Positions 50,769 through 60,449 are shown, counted from the first letter of the stretch. The stretch: 64,000 nt of DNA from Muricauda sp. SCSIO 65647 (GCF_021534965.1 NZ_CP091037.1:1900501-1964500); one strand, 5' to 3'. The notes: generated by a model not told the origin, from the sequence alone. Program-made: numbers and translations.

Positions 50769-52424
50769 ATGAAAGACCCAAGATTTCCTGAGTTGACCGC
50801 ACGTCAGATTGCCATTCTGAAGAATTACGGTGAAATTGAAAGTTACCCTGAACCCGCCAGAATATTTACCTTGGGGGATTTGCAGTACGATTTTTTTGTG
50901 GTGATGGCAGGCGAAGTATCCATCGAAGACCCCTACAATGATGACAATGTGATCGTAGTGCACAAAAAAAACGAGTTTACCGGTGACAGTGGCATGCTGT
51001 CGAACCGTGGCGCGCAATTTCATGCCGTTGCCAGGCCCAACACCTGTGTGCTGCGAATCAAGCCAAAGCGATTGAAAGAGGCCATTGCCAAGTACAGCGA
51101 TATCAGCGATGTGCTGCTCAATGCCTTTTTGCAACGTCAAGAAACGGTTCTATCAGAGTTTGTGGGGGGCATAAGGCTTGTCGGTTCGGGCACTTCGAAA
51201 GAGACCTACGCCATTCGTGATTTCATGGAGAAAAACCATATTTGGTATAATTTTTTGGATGTTGATTCTTCAACGGAGGCCCGAGAATTATTGAACAACT
51301 TTGGGCTTTCAAAAAACGATTTGCCCATATTGATCAATAGCGATGCCAAGGTTTGTCAGAATCCATCACTAGACGAATTGGCCCGTTATGCGGGGGTGTT
51401 GATGGATTTTGAGGATGAGGTCTTTGATCTGTTGGTCATCGGTGCGGGCCCGGCAGGTTTGGCAGCAAGTGTGTACGCCGCATCTGAGGGCCTTAGTGTG
51501 GTCACTATTGACAGCAAGGCACCCGGGGGGCAAGCGGGCAAGAGCTCAAAGATTGAAAATTATCTGGGCTTCCCCACAGGAATCTCGGGAAACGACCTTG
51601 CCAATAGGGCTTATGTTCAAGCGCAGAAATTCGGCTGTAATATTTCAATACCGCATAAAGCCGAGAATATCGAATTTACAGGAAATCATTTTATTGTAAC
51701 GGCCACCAACGACAAGACCATAAAGACAAAGGCGGTAATGGCCGCCACAGGGGCCAATTATCGACAATTGCCCATTGAAAACATTGAGAAATATGAAGGC
51801 AGTGGGGTTTATTACTCGGCCACGGGAATGAATGCCTCGGCCTGCAAAGACGAATTGGTCGGTGTGGTAGGCGGTGGCAATTCGGCCGGTCAGGCCGCCC
51901 TTTTTTTGGCAGACCATGCGAAAGAAGTACATGTGATTTTACGCGGAGGTAACCTTGGGGCCAAAATGAGCGATTATCTTGTGCAACGTATCGAGGCGGC
52001 CGAAAACATTTATGTGCACCTTTTTACCGAGGTAAAAGAATTGCACGGCCAATATCATCTAGAGTCTGTGGTCTTAGCGGGCGGTAAGGGCGAGACAACC
52101 AAAAAAAGCATTACCAACCTTTTCACGTTTATTGGGGCCAAGCCCTGTACAGACTGGCTTAAGGGGCTGGTGGCCACCGATGAGCGTGGATTCATCTGCA
52201 CAGGACCTGGAATAAAAGAGGAAGATTTGCACCAATGTTCCATTTTTAGAAAGCGCAAACCCCAATCACTTGAGACCAGTATGCCGGGCTTCTTTGCGGT
52301 GGGCGATGTGAGAAAAGGCTCTGTGAAACGCGTGGCCTCTGCCGTAGGTGAAGGCTCGATGGCGGTCAGTCAGGTACATCAATTTTTGGCAGACTTGAAA
52401 AACACGGAAACGGTTGAAGCCTGA
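50769..52424 (+). CDS. cyclic-nucleotide-binding / thioredoxin-fold / TrxR-like flavoprotein fusion
   Basis: A 551-residue three-part protein. Residues about 1-125 are a cNMP-binding beta roll (IFTLGDLQYDFFVVMAGEVSIED). About 130-215 are a glutaredoxin-like fold without a CxxC. About 218-545 form a thioredoxin-reductase-like flavoprotein with FAD motif VIGAGPAGLAASVYAASEG, NADPH motif VGVVGGGNSAGQAALFLA and the end motif FFAVGDVRKGSVKRVASAVGEG. TrxR has CAxC before the NADPH motif; here that place reads SATG (350-353), leaving only Cys359. Electrons must leave by another route. The physiological substrate is unknown. It is co-transcribed with the UBP finger. Confidence 0.92.
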   Translation: MKDPRFPELTARQIAILKNYGEIESYPEPARIFTLGDLQYDFFVVMAGEVSIEDPYNDDNVIVVHKKNEFTGDSGMLSNRGAQFHAVARPNTCVLRIKPKRLKEAIAKYSDISDVLLNAFLQRQETVLSEFVGGIRLVGSGTSKETYAIRDFMEKNHIWYNFLDVDSSTEARELLNNFGLSKNDLPILINSDAKVCQNPSLDELARYAGVLMDFEDEVFDLLVIGAGPAGLAASVYAASEGLSVVTIDSKAPGGQAGKSSKIENYLGFPTGISGNDLANRAYVQAQKFGCNISIPHKAENIEFTGNHFIVTATNDKTIKTKAVMAATGANYRQLPIENIEKYEGSGVYYSATGMNASACKDELVGVVGGGNSAGQAALFLADHAKEVHVILRGGNLGAKMSDYLVQRIEAAENIYVHLFTEVKELHGQYHLESVVLAGGKGETTKKSITNLFTFIGAKPCTDWLKGLVATDERGFICTGPGIKEEDLHQCSIFRKRKPQSLETSMPGFFAVGDVRKGSVKRVASAVGEGSMAVSQVHQFLADLKNTETVEA

Positions 52425-52429
52425 TCATT

Positions 52430-53404
52430 CTATTTTGGGAACCGGGCAAGAAGCGCTGCTTGTTCTTCAACCGCACTTTTGAACTCTTCTTTCAATTGGG
52501 CCACCAAGGCTGCAACGGGTAGCGTGTTCGCAATTGTCGCCACACCTTGCCCTGCCGACCAAATGGTTTTCCAAGCTTTGGCCTCGGTATCGAGTTCTTT
52601 GCCAAAATCGATTTTGTGGTCTTTTTTGAGGTCTTCTTCGGTGATGCCAGCTGCCTTAAGGCTAGCCGATAAAAAATTGGCATGTACCCCAGATATGGCC
52701 GCGGTATAGGTCACATCACTGGCACCTGCCTCAATGATCATCTGCTTGTAATCGTCAGGGGCCCTGCTTTCTTCAGCGTTGATGAAACGGGTACCCATAT
52801 AGGCTAGGTCGGCCCCCATCTGCATGGCTGAGGCAATGTCACGACCGGTACTGATGCAACCTGACAGAATGATGGTTTTGGTAAAAAATTGCTTCACCTC
52901 GGCAACGAGGGTCATTGGGTTGATGGTACCTGCATGGCCCCCGGCCCCAGCCGAAACGAGTATCAATCCATCCACACCTGCTTCGGCCGCTTTTTGGGCG
53001 TGACGCTTTTTGATGATGTCGTGAAAAACGAGCCCACCGTAACTATGAACGGCATCGACGACCTGTCGAACAGCACCCAAAGAAGTGATGATGAGCGGCA
53101 CTTGGTGCTTGACACAGAGTTTGAGATCGGCTTCTAACCTCGGATTGGTCGGATGCACAATAAGGTTCACCCCGAACGGTGCCGGCTTTTTGCCCGTTTT
53201 CTCTTCATACCTTTTTAACTCCGCTTTGATTTCAACGAGCCATTCCTCAAAACCCTCGCTGGTACGTTGGTTCAACGCAGGAAAAGTACCCACAATGCCG
53301 TTCTTGCAACATTCAATGACCAATTTGGGGCCAGAGATCAGAAACATGGGGGCCGCAATGGCAGGTAATACGAGATCGTTGATAAAAGGTGCGCTAGGGC
53401 TCAT
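52430..53404 (-). CDS. nitronate monooxygenase (2-nitropropane dioxygenase family)
   Basis: A 324-residue FMN-dependent TIM barrel. PAIAAPMFLISGP at the start and GVDGLILVSAGAGGHAGTINPM with the catalytic His of GGHAG mark the family, followed by SGCISTGRDIASAMQMGADLAYMGTRFINAEES for phosphate binding. It oxidises alkyl nitronates such as propionate-3-nitronate; some members may have other roles. It is divergent from the thioesterase gene. A TAGTTTTG -7 box lies 47 bases upstream of the ATG. Confidence 0.93.
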   Translation of the reverse strand: MSPSAPFINDLVLPAIAAPMFLISGPKLVIECCKNGIVGTFPALNQRTSEGFEEWLVEIKAELKRYEEKTGKKPAPFGVNLIVHPTNPRLEADLKLCVKHQVPLIITSLGAVRQVVDAVHSYGGLVFHDIIKKRHAQKAAEAGVDGLILVSAGAGGHAGTINPMTLVAEVKQFFTKTIILSGCISTGRDIASAMQMGADLAYMGTRFINAEESRAPDDYKQMIIEAGASDVTYTAAISGVHANFLSASLKAAGITEEDLKKDHKIDFGKELDTEAKAWKTIWSAGQGVATIANTLPVAALVAQLKEEFKSAVEEQAALLARFPK

Positions 53405-53451
53405 CGAAAATTGTTTTGAGAATTGTTGTCAGTTTTTGTTCGGGGATACCC

Positions 53452-53459
53452 CAAAACTA
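53452..53459 (-). promoter_or_regulatory. nitronate monooxygenase promoter -7 box
   Basis: TAGTTTTG on the minus strand, exact TAnnTTTG. The palindrome at 53478-53491 lies 18 to 32 bases upstream, where a regulator could touch the -33 region. Confidence 0.4.
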
Positions 53460-53477
53460 TGTTATTTTTACAAATTA

Positions 53478-53491
53478 TTATGCATGCATAA
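53478..53491. promoter_or_regulatory. perfect palindrome in the divergent intergenic region
   Basis: TTATGCATGCATAA, a 14-base perfect palindrome between the nitronate monooxygenase gene and the thioesterase gene. It lies just upstream of the thioesterase start and could be an operator shared by both; the regulator is unknown. Confidence 0.4.
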
Positions 53492-53506
53492 CAAAATATC
53501 CTATCC

Positions 53507-53983
53507 ATGTTTCTAAAAGAGTTTGAAATTCGTTGGAGTGATCTCGATGCGAATCGCCATCTGGCCAATTCGGCCTACATCAATTTTATGAGCCATACCC
53601 GAATGGCGTACCTTGGCCAATTGGGGTTCAACCAAAAGACTATGGCACAGCATAACATTGGCCCTGTGGTCTTTTATGAGCATGTATATTATTTCAAGGA
53701 AGTATTTCCTGGAAAACCTGTACAGGTCTCGTTGGGCTTTAAGGGGATGAGTAAAGATGGTATGTTCTTTGAATTTCAGCATGATTTTTATGATTCGGAT
53801 GGGACAAACTTTGCCCGTTGTGAGATGATGGGCGCTTGGATCGACCTAAAGGAGCGAAAACTCACTGCCCTGCCCCAAGTTTTTTTGGATGCTTTCGATA
53901 AGATGGAGAAGGTCGAGGAATTCAGGATCTTGACAAAAGAAGATACCCGCAGGTTTGCGAAAACACCTAAGAATTTGGTCTGA
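53507..53983 (+). CDS. 4HBT-type acyl-CoA thioesterase
   Basis: A 158-residue hot-dog-fold protein. EIRWSDLDANRHLANSAYINFMSHTRMAYLGQLG carries the family Asp (WSDLD) and the His/Asn following it. The strand FYEHVYYFKEVFPGKPVQVSLGFKG and C-terminal helix fit the YbgC/FadM group. It hydrolyses acyl-CoA or acyl-ACP esters; the chain length preference is unknown. Its 3' end overlaps the convergent transporter gene by 17 bases. Confidence 0.9.
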   Translation: MFLKEFEIRWSDLDANRHLANSAYINFMSHTRMAYLGQLGFNQKTMAQHNIGPVVFYEHVYYFKEVFPGKPVQVSLGFKGMSKDGMFFEFQHDFYDSDGTNFARCEMMGAWIDLKERKLTALPQVFLDAFDKMEKVEEFRILTKEDTRRFAKTPKNLV

Positions 53984-54860
53984 CCCTTTTACTTGCCAAA
54001 TAAACACCCAACAGTACCAATACGCCGGCCAAGATCTTGACCAGGGTGAGCTGGTCTTTGCCCATGGCCATGGCAAAGAGGATTCCGAAAACGGGTTGCA
54101 CATAGATAAAGGCACCAATGGTACTGGCCTTGAGTTCGGTCATCGCGAATATGTTGAAGAGATAGGTCAAAAAAGTGGTGCCTATCACCACAAAGGCAAT
54201 GACCCCATAGACCCACAGCGGCATAGTGGCCCATTCGATTTCAAGAAACTCTGAAAAGGTGATAGGAAAGTTGATGACCAAGCCAATCAAGAACAACCAC
54301 TTCATCAAGGTAAAAGGATGATATTTTTCAACCAGTTTTTTCGCGATGATAAGATAGGCACCATAGGCTGCAGAATTGACTACGAACAAGGTGTTGCCCA
54401 AGGGAATGTTAGGGGCGTCTTGCCGTATTTCGGCTCCGAACAAGATCAGTACCAGGGCACCGACAAAGCCTAGAAAGATTCCAAACCCCTTGTTAAAAGT
54501 GATTCTTTCCTTTAAAAGAAAAAAAGAAAGCAAGACCACAATAATGGGGCTAATGGTGATAAGTACCGAACTGTTGATGGGAGTAGAAAGCTCTAATCCC
54601 TTAAAAAAGGAAAGCATGTTGATCGACATGCCCAACAGGGCACAGACCAACAGCCTGAACCAATCTTTTTTTTCGACTCTTTCTTTGGGCCCGAAGAAAG
54701 AGATGCCCCAAAAAAGGAGGGTGGCCCCCACAACACGCAAAAAAATGAATCCGAAGGGTTTGACATAGGTCGGCATGACCCCTTTGGCGATAGTATGGTT
54801 CAATGCATAAATCAGGGTTGCCCCAATGGCGGCCATAAAGGCCAGCGTTCTTTTGCTCAT
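53967..54860 (-). CDS. EamA/DMT-family transporter
   Basis: About 297 residues with ten predicted transmembrane helices in two EamA halves (LIYALNHTIAKGVMPTYVKPFGFIFLRVVGATLLF; VNSAAYGAYLIIAKKLVEKYHPFTLMKWLFLIG). It is a drug/metabolite-type exporter or importer of the inner membrane. The substrate cannot be told. The ATG at 54860 overlaps the stop of the ArsC-like gene (TGATG), indicating translational coupling. Confidence 0.92.
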   Translation of the reverse strand: MSKRTLAFMAAIGATLIYALNHTIAKGVMPTYVKPFGFIFLRVVGATLLFWGISFFGPKERVEKKDWFRLLVCALLGMSINMLSFFKGLELSTPINSSVLITISPIIVVLLSFFLLKERITFNKGFGIFLGFVGALVLILFGAEIRQDAPNIPLGNTLFVVNSAAYGAYLIIAKKLVEKYHPFTLMKWLFLIGLVINFPITFSEFLEIEWATMPLWVYGVIAFVVIGTTFLTYLFNIFAMTELKASTIGAFIYVQPVFGILFAMAMGKDQLTLVKILAGVLVLLGVYLASKRVRPNS

Positions 54861-55210
54861 CAATGTAGGGCGGCTTTGGCCCCTTCTACGGCCTTTTTGG
54901 CGTTGCCTATAAAGATTTGATCATCGACTACCACCACAGGTCTTTTTAAAAAGGTATAGTGCTCCAATATCAAGTCGCGGTAATCATTCTCGGAAAGCTG
55001 TTTGTCGTTTAGGCCTCGTTGTCTGAACAGCATGGCCCTTCTGCTGAACAGCGATTCGTAACTGTCGGTTCGGGCACGCATTTCTTCCAGTTCTTCAGGG
55101 GTTATGCCCTTTGACTTGATTTCGCGGAGTTCCACATCGTTCAAGGGCTCCAGTTCCTTTAAGATTTTTTGGCAGGTTTTGCAGGTTTCAAGATGATAGA
55201 TCTTTTTCAT
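54860..55210 (-). CDS. ArsC/Spx-like thioredoxin-fold protein
   Basis: About 116 residues. The fold begins MKKIYHLETCKTCQKILKELE with Cys10 and Cys13 as a CxxC pair. Later TDSYESLFSRRAMLFRQRGL and FLKRPVVVVDDQIFIGNAKKAV match the ArsC family. The ArsC-family arsenate reductases use one N-terminal Cys with three Arg, and Spx uses CxxC, so an arsenate reductase label is uncertain; a redox regulator or YffB-like role is equally possible. The start at 55210 is chosen for the family N-terminus. Confidence 0.87.
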   Translation of the reverse strand: MKKIYHLETCKTCQKILKELEPLNDVELREIKSKGITPEELEEMRARTDSYESLFSRRAMLFRQRGLNDKQLSENDYRDLILEHYTFLKRPVVVVDDQIFIGNAKKAVEGAKAALH

Positions 55211-55275
55211 GGTCTGTAGTTTAAAATGGTTTTGCAAAGAAACTCATTTCCTTTGTAAAAACGTTTCATAATTGA

Positions 55276-55968
55276 TTATGCCAATGCGAGGTCAACGACT
55301 TTTTGCGAGTGGATTTTCGTGGTATCAAAAGTGGGCAAATCGACTTCGTTGCCGGGAATCAATAAAGGAAGCTCTGTACAGCCCAAAATAATGCCCTCTG
55401 CCCCCGATTGTCTGAGTTTTTTGATGATGCCAAGGCATTTGTTTTTTGAAGCCTCGTCAAAAATACCCTTTACCAACTCGTTATAGATGATATCTTGTAG
55501 CATTTGCCTTTCTTCTTCTGATGGAACAACGACGTCCAAACCAAAATCAATCTCAAGAATTTTGGTATAAAAATCTTTCTCCATTGTGAATTTGGTGCCA
55601 AGAAGCCCCACCTTCTTCAGCCCCTTTTTTTGTATGGCCTCGGCGGTTGTCGTTGCGATATGTACAAAGGGCAAGTCTATCGCTTGGGTAATAAAATCGC
55701 TTACCAAGTGTATGGTGTTGGTGCCCAATATGACCATTTCTGCCCCTGCCGTTTCAAGTTTTTTGGCATGTTCGGCCATTATTGCTCCGATTGTGTCCCA
55801 ATCGCCTGTGAAAGATAGTTTTTCGATCTCGGCAAAGTCGACAGAGCTCATCAAGACTTTTGCAGAGTGCGAGCCGCCCAGCCGTTCATTGACCATACGA
55901 TTGAGATATTCGTAGTACACCTTAGATGATTCCCAGCTCATGCCCCCGATCAATCCGATAGTTTTCAT
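55276..55968 (-). CDS. aspartate/glutamate racemase family protein (L-specific YgeA-like)
   Basis: A 230-residue racemase. Classic members use two Cys, in CNTxH and GCTE. Here the first is Thr83 (GTNTIH) and the second is Cys197 (GCTELPLLIP). The same Thr/Cys pair, at the same numbering, is known from the E. coli L-aspartate/glutamate-specific racemase YgeA (EcL-DER), so this is probably such an enzyme, converting L- to D-Asp/Glu but poorly the reverse. The product may feed cell-wall or free D-amino acid pools. It is a single-gene unit. Confidence 0.9.
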   Translation of the reverse strand: MKTIGLIGGMSWESSKVYYEYLNRMVNERLGGSHSAKVLMSSVDFAEIEKLSFTGDWDTIGAIMAEHAKKLETAGAEMVILGTNTIHLVSDFITQAIDLPFVHIATTTAEAIQKKGLKKVGLLGTKFTMEKDFYTKILEIDFGLDVVVPSEEERQMLQDIIYNELVKGIFDEASKNKCLGIIKKLRQSGAEGIILGCTELPLLIPGNEVDLPTFDTTKIHSQKVVDLALA

Positions 55969-55974
55969 AGTGGC

Positions 55975-56109
55975 CTATTTGGTTTTTGATAGCGCTTCAG
56001 CTCCTTCAATGACAATTTGCGAAAGAAATCTTGCCGCCGTTTTTCTAAATGATCTTGTTCGACCGCTATCGCAGTCATGCTTCTTATAACACGTTAAGGT
56101 TGTCTCCAT
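55975..56109 (-). CDS. candidate 44-residue small protein
   Basis: An ATG-to-TAG frame between the ArsR gene and the racemase gene, same strand (starts METTLTCYKKHDCDSGR, ends EALSKTK). It is basic in the middle and has an amphipathic C-terminal helix (RFLSQIVIEGAEALSK). No family is recognised. Only position and strand support it. Confidence 0.3.
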   Translation of the reverse strand: METTLTCYKKHDCDSGRTRSFRKTAARFLSQIVIEGAEALSKTK

Positions 56110-56152
56110 GATATTTATATTTCGCTATTTATCGATTTGAACTGCGAAAATT

Positions 56153-56455
56153 TTACAGTTCCTTTTTTAAGGCTTCAACATAAGCCTGTAATACTTTTTC
56201 ATTTCGCTTATAATATGTCCATTTACCATGTCGGGTAGGGATTACCAAATCGGCATTCTGCATTGAATTCAAATAGGTTGAAATGGTCGATTGCGATAGG
56301 CCCGCCTTATCTTGAATATAGCCCACACAGACCCCATCGTCGAAATGGTCAATATCTTGATGGGGAGGGAAATTCGCCTCAGGGTCTTTTAACCATTTCA
56401 GAATATCGACTCTTGTCTTATTTGATAGAACCTTGCTGATTTCAATGATGTTCAT
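56153..56455 (-). CDS. ArsR-family transcriptional regulator
   Basis: A 100-residue winged-helix protein. ISKVLSNKTRVDILKWL and AGLSQSTISTYLNSMQNADLVIPTRHGKWTYYKRNEKV form the HTH and wing. There is no clear ELCVCDL metal motif; one Cys is present (GVCVGYI). It probably responds to redox or another signal, not to arsenic-type metals. A palindrome upstream is a likely self-operator, and the -7 box ends four bases before the ATG. Confidence 0.9.
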   Translation of the reverse strand: MNIIEISKVLSNKTRVDILKWLKDPEANFPPHQDIDHFDDGVCVGYIQDKAGLSQSTISTYLNSMQNADLVIPTRHGKWTYYKRNEKVLQAYVEALKKEL

Positions 56456-56459
56456 GGCA

Positions 56460-56467
56460 CAAAATTA
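56460..56467 (-). promoter_or_regulatory. ArsR gene promoter -7 box, four bases from the ATG
   Basis: TAATTTTG on the minus strand, exact TAnnTTTG, followed by TGCC and the ATG. This leaves no room for a leader. Confidence 0.45.
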
Positions 56468-56481
56468 CAAATAATATTTAA

Positions 56482-56501
56482 ATATCTAGATAAATAGATA
56501 T
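56482..56501. promoter_or_regulatory. inverted repeat upstream of the ArsR gene, probable operator
   Basis: ATATCTA, six bases, TAGATAT: a perfect 7+6+7 inverted repeat 27-46 bases upstream of the ArsR start. ArsR-type dimers bind such AT-rich palindromes, so autoregulation is likely. Confidence 0.55.
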
Positions 56502-56556
56502 GTTTTGATGTAAGATTCTAAGATACTGAGCACTATTGTGCCTTTTTTTGAAAAGA

Positions 56557-57300
56557 TCAAGACTTCACTTTGTGCTTTAAATACGGGGCAGCCTCTTTAA
56601 AGGGAATAATCAGGGTAATTGGACCATCGGCGTAAGAAGCAATTTCATATTGGTTGTAGATCATTTGCAGCCCCTGTTCTGTATAGGCGATGTTTTCGGC
56701 CAAATGAAAACGGTTTCGTTCAAACATAAAACCCGTTTGGTTGATGTCGCCCTCTTTGGGAATCGACTCTTGTTCCCTGAACCTAACTTCGGCCAGTTTT
56801 TCAAACCCTTCCAAATCACTGAAAAGCTCATGGTTTTCCAACTCTTGGTTGTTGTTCTTGTCGAAGTTCAGAAGAGTGGTTGAGCCATTTCCATGGGCGC
56901 CACCGGTAAAAATATATGAATTCAGCATTATGGTCAGTAGATTGTCATCTTCAAAAATAATTTCTGCATTGATTTCAGCTTCCCATGGCAGTGACTCATC
57001 GGCAAACTTCTGTTGTACTTGTTGAAACTCTTTTGTAAAAGAGGCTATGGCCCCATCGATGGTAGCTACATCACTGCCTTCATCAAACCTCAGATGATAG
57101 ATGATTTCTTCCCTAAGAGCTGTACTGATGGTTGCCGCCAATTTATCTTCGTTCAATGCATGGGGTATTTGAATTTTGATTTTTGGGCATTGGTGACAAT
57201 CGGCCCCTGAAAATTCAAGAGGTTCAAAAGTAAGTTTATGTGATTCTTTGCAACTGATGAACGCAATGAGCAATGATATGGTGAAAAAGACTTTTTTCAT
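56557..57300 (-). CDS. DUF3298/DUF4163-type lipoprotein
   Basis: A 247-residue lipoprotein (lipobox FISC). The segment FTGGAHGNGSTTLLNFDKNNNQELENHELF and the end NQYEIASYADGPITLIIPF match the C-terminal DUF3298 domain, found with DUF4163 in RsiV-like anti-sigma factors and many envelope proteins. Two Cys in CHQCPKIKIQIP near the mature start may form a disulfide. No sigma factor gene is next to it. Single-gene unit. Confidence 0.8.
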   Translation of the reverse strand: MKKVFFTISLLIAFISCKESHKLTFEPLEFSGADCHQCPKIKIQIPHALNEDKLAATISTALREEIIYHLRFDEGSDVATIDGAIASFTKEFQQVQQKFADESLPWEAEINAEIIFEDDNLLTIMLNSYIFTGGAHGNGSTTLLNFDKNNNQELENHELFSDLEGFEKLAEVRFREQESIPKEGDINQTGFMFERNRFHLAENIAYTEQGLQMIYNQYEIASYADGPITLIIPFKEAAPYLKHKVKS

Positions 57301-57335
57301 GAGGGGGTGTTTGGGGTTTCAAATTTAGCATTTGA

Positions 57336-57366
57336 TTGAATACTCAAAAACTTAACGATACATTTG
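57336..57366 (+). promoter_or_regulatory. promoter of the SnoaL-like gene
   Basis: TTG (57336-57338), 20 bases, TACATTTG (57359-57366). A good Bacteroidota promoter. It lies on top of the in-frame GTG at 57364 region, so translation must start at the ATG at 57409. Confidence 0.55.
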
Positions 57367-57408
57367 TGGGATAAATTTTATTCTGTAGAACAATTTAAAA
57401 ACAGAATC

Positions 57409-57786
57409 ATGAATTTGGAAAAGAACAAAGAAAATGCCATTGCCTTTTACAAAATGGCTTACGAGGGAAATCCGAAAAAAGCAGTGCAACTATATGTAGG
57501 GGATATTTATGTTCAACACAACCCTGATGTAGCGGATGGCCCTGACGGATTCATCGATTATTTTGAAAGGATGCAACAAGAGTATCCCGAAAAATCAATT
57601 GAATTTGTCAGGTGTATTGCCGAAGGCGATTTAGTCGCGCTGCACACACATCAAACCTGGCCGGGCAATGAAGAATATGTGACCATGGATTTTCTCAGAT
57701 TTGATGAACGTGGAAAAATAGTCGAGCACTGGGATTCCATTCAAAAAATTCCAGAAACGGCGGCCCATAACAATGGAATGTACTAA
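57409..57786 (+). CDS. SnoaL-like (NTF2-fold) protein
   Basis: About 125 residues, one SnoaL-like domain: AIAFYKMAYEGNPKKAVQLYVGDIYVQHNPDVADGPDGFIDYFERM, LVALHTHQTWPGNEEYVTMDFLRFDERGKIVEHWDSIQKIPE. The His in YVQHNP and Asp/His in VEHWD are those used by SnoaL-type cyclases and hydroxylases. The function in a flavobacterium is unknown. The start follows from the promoter box at 57359-57366. The cystathionine enzyme gene follows 21 bases later. Confidence 0.88.
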   Translation: MNLEKNKENAIAFYKMAYEGNPKKAVQLYVGDIYVQHNPDVADGPDGFIDYFERMQQEYPEKSIEFVRCIAEGDLVALHTHQTWPGNEEYVTMDFLRFDERGKIVEHWDSIQKIPETAAHNNGMY

Positions 57787-57807
57787 GGCAAGCATAAAAA
57801 GCACTTA

Positions 57808-58968
57808 ATGACAATGGCAAAAAAAGAGTTGAAATTCAATAGCAAGACAATACACGGCGGGCAACGACCTGACAAGGCCTATGGGGCCGTCATGCCGCCT
57901 ATTTACCAAACGTCTACCTACGCGCAGAGCACGCCTGGCGGGCATCAGGGGTTTGAATATTCGCGCAGCGGAAACCCCACAAGAACAGCTTTGGAAAATT
58001 CTTTGGCAAGCATAGAAAATGGGCAATACGGTCTGGCATTTGCCAGTGGGCTTTCGGCCATGGACGCAGTAATAAAATTATTGAATCCGGGTGATGAGGT
58101 AATCTCTACCAACGATTTGTATGGAGGAAGTTACAGGCTGTTCCGTCAGGTTTTTGAGAAATACGGGATTGTCTTTCATTTTATCGGAATGCAAGATATG
58201 GCCGCTATCGAGGAAAAAATCAATAAAAACACCAAATTGGTTTGGGTTGAGACCCCAACAAACCCTATGATGAACGTCGTTGACATCAAAGCCGTTTCGG
58301 CTTTGGCCAAAAAACACGATCTGCTGCTTGCCATTGATAATACGTTTGCTACACCCTATCTGCAGCAACCTTTGGATCTAGGCGCAGATATCGTTATGCA
58401 TTCCGCGACAAAATACTTGGGGGGCCATAGTGATGTGGTCGTCGGGGCCCTGATCGTTAATGATAAAGAACTGGCCGATAAATTATACTTCATTCAAAAT
58501 GCCAGTGGGGCCGTCTGCGGACCTATGGACAGTTTTTTGACCCTTCGTGGCATCAAGACCCTTCACGTACGCATGCAACGGCACAATGAGAATGGGGAAA
58601 TCATTGCAAAGTACCTTAACGACCATCCAAAAATAGAAAAGGTGTACTGGCCCGGTTTTGAAGATCACCCCGATCATGATATTGCCAAAAGTCAGATGAA
58701 CGGTTTTGGAGGCATGATTTCCTTTATTCCAAAAGGTGGCACCTTTGAAGCTGCGGTCAAGATCGTAGAAAAACTTGAAGTGTTCACGCTTGCTGAGTCT
58801 TTGGGAGGCGTCGAAAGTTTGGCTGGCCACCCCGCGAGTATGACGCATGCCAGTATACCAAAAGAAGAACGCGAAAAGAGCGGTGTGGTCGATGCCTTGA
58901 TACGGTTGAGCGTCGGCATCGAAGATGTTGATGATCTTATTGCGGATTTGGGCCAGGCCATTGGGTAA
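57808..58968 (+). CDS. cystathionine gamma-synthase/lyase-type PLP enzyme
   Basis: A 386-residue fold-type I PLP enzyme of the Cys/Met metabolism family. The PLP Lys is in MHSATKYLGGHSDVVVGAL, the phosphate site in FASGLSAMDAVI, and PLP Asp in LLLAIDNTFATPY. The strings TYAQSTPGGHQGFEYSRSGNPTRTALE and EAGGVESL-like SLGGVESLAGHPASMTHA are family standards. Synthase and lyase activities are hard to tell apart by sequence, so metB or metC is possible. It is co-transcribed with the SnoaL-like gene. An ATG at 57814 is an alternative start. Confidence 0.93.
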   Translation: MTMAKKELKFNSKTIHGGQRPDKAYGAVMPPIYQTSTYAQSTPGGHQGFEYSRSGNPTRTALENSLASIENGQYGLAFASGLSAMDAVIKLLNPGDEVISTNDLYGGSYRLFRQVFEKYGIVFHFIGMQDMAAIEEKINKNTKLVWVETPTNPMMNVVDIKAVSALAKKHDLLLAIDNTFATPYLQQPLDLGADIVMHSATKYLGGHSDVVVGALIVNDKELADKLYFIQNASGAVCGPMDSFLTLRGIKTLHVRMQRHNENGEIIAKYLNDHPKIEKVYWPGFEDHPDHDIAKSQMNGFGGMISFIPKGGTFEAAVKIVEKLEVFTLAESLGGVESLAGHPASMTHASIPKEEREKSGVVDALIRLSVGIEDVDDLIADLGQAIG

Positions 58969-59050
58969 GCATCTTCATTTTTTCAGATACCGCAAAATGC
59001 TGTTTTTGAAATATTTTTAAAAAAACCCCCTTCAAATTATGTAAATAGCA

Positions 59051-59058
59051 TATTTTTG
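59051..59058 (+). promoter_or_regulatory. gdhA promoter -7 box
   Basis: TATTTTTG, exact TAnnTTTG, 47 bases before the gdhA ATG. The -33 side is only partly matched (CTTC). It implies a leader of about 40 bases. Confidence 0.4.
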
Positions 59059-59081
59059 ACGCCATATTTCTAATTCAATAA

Positions 59082-60449
<1,368 letters not shown>

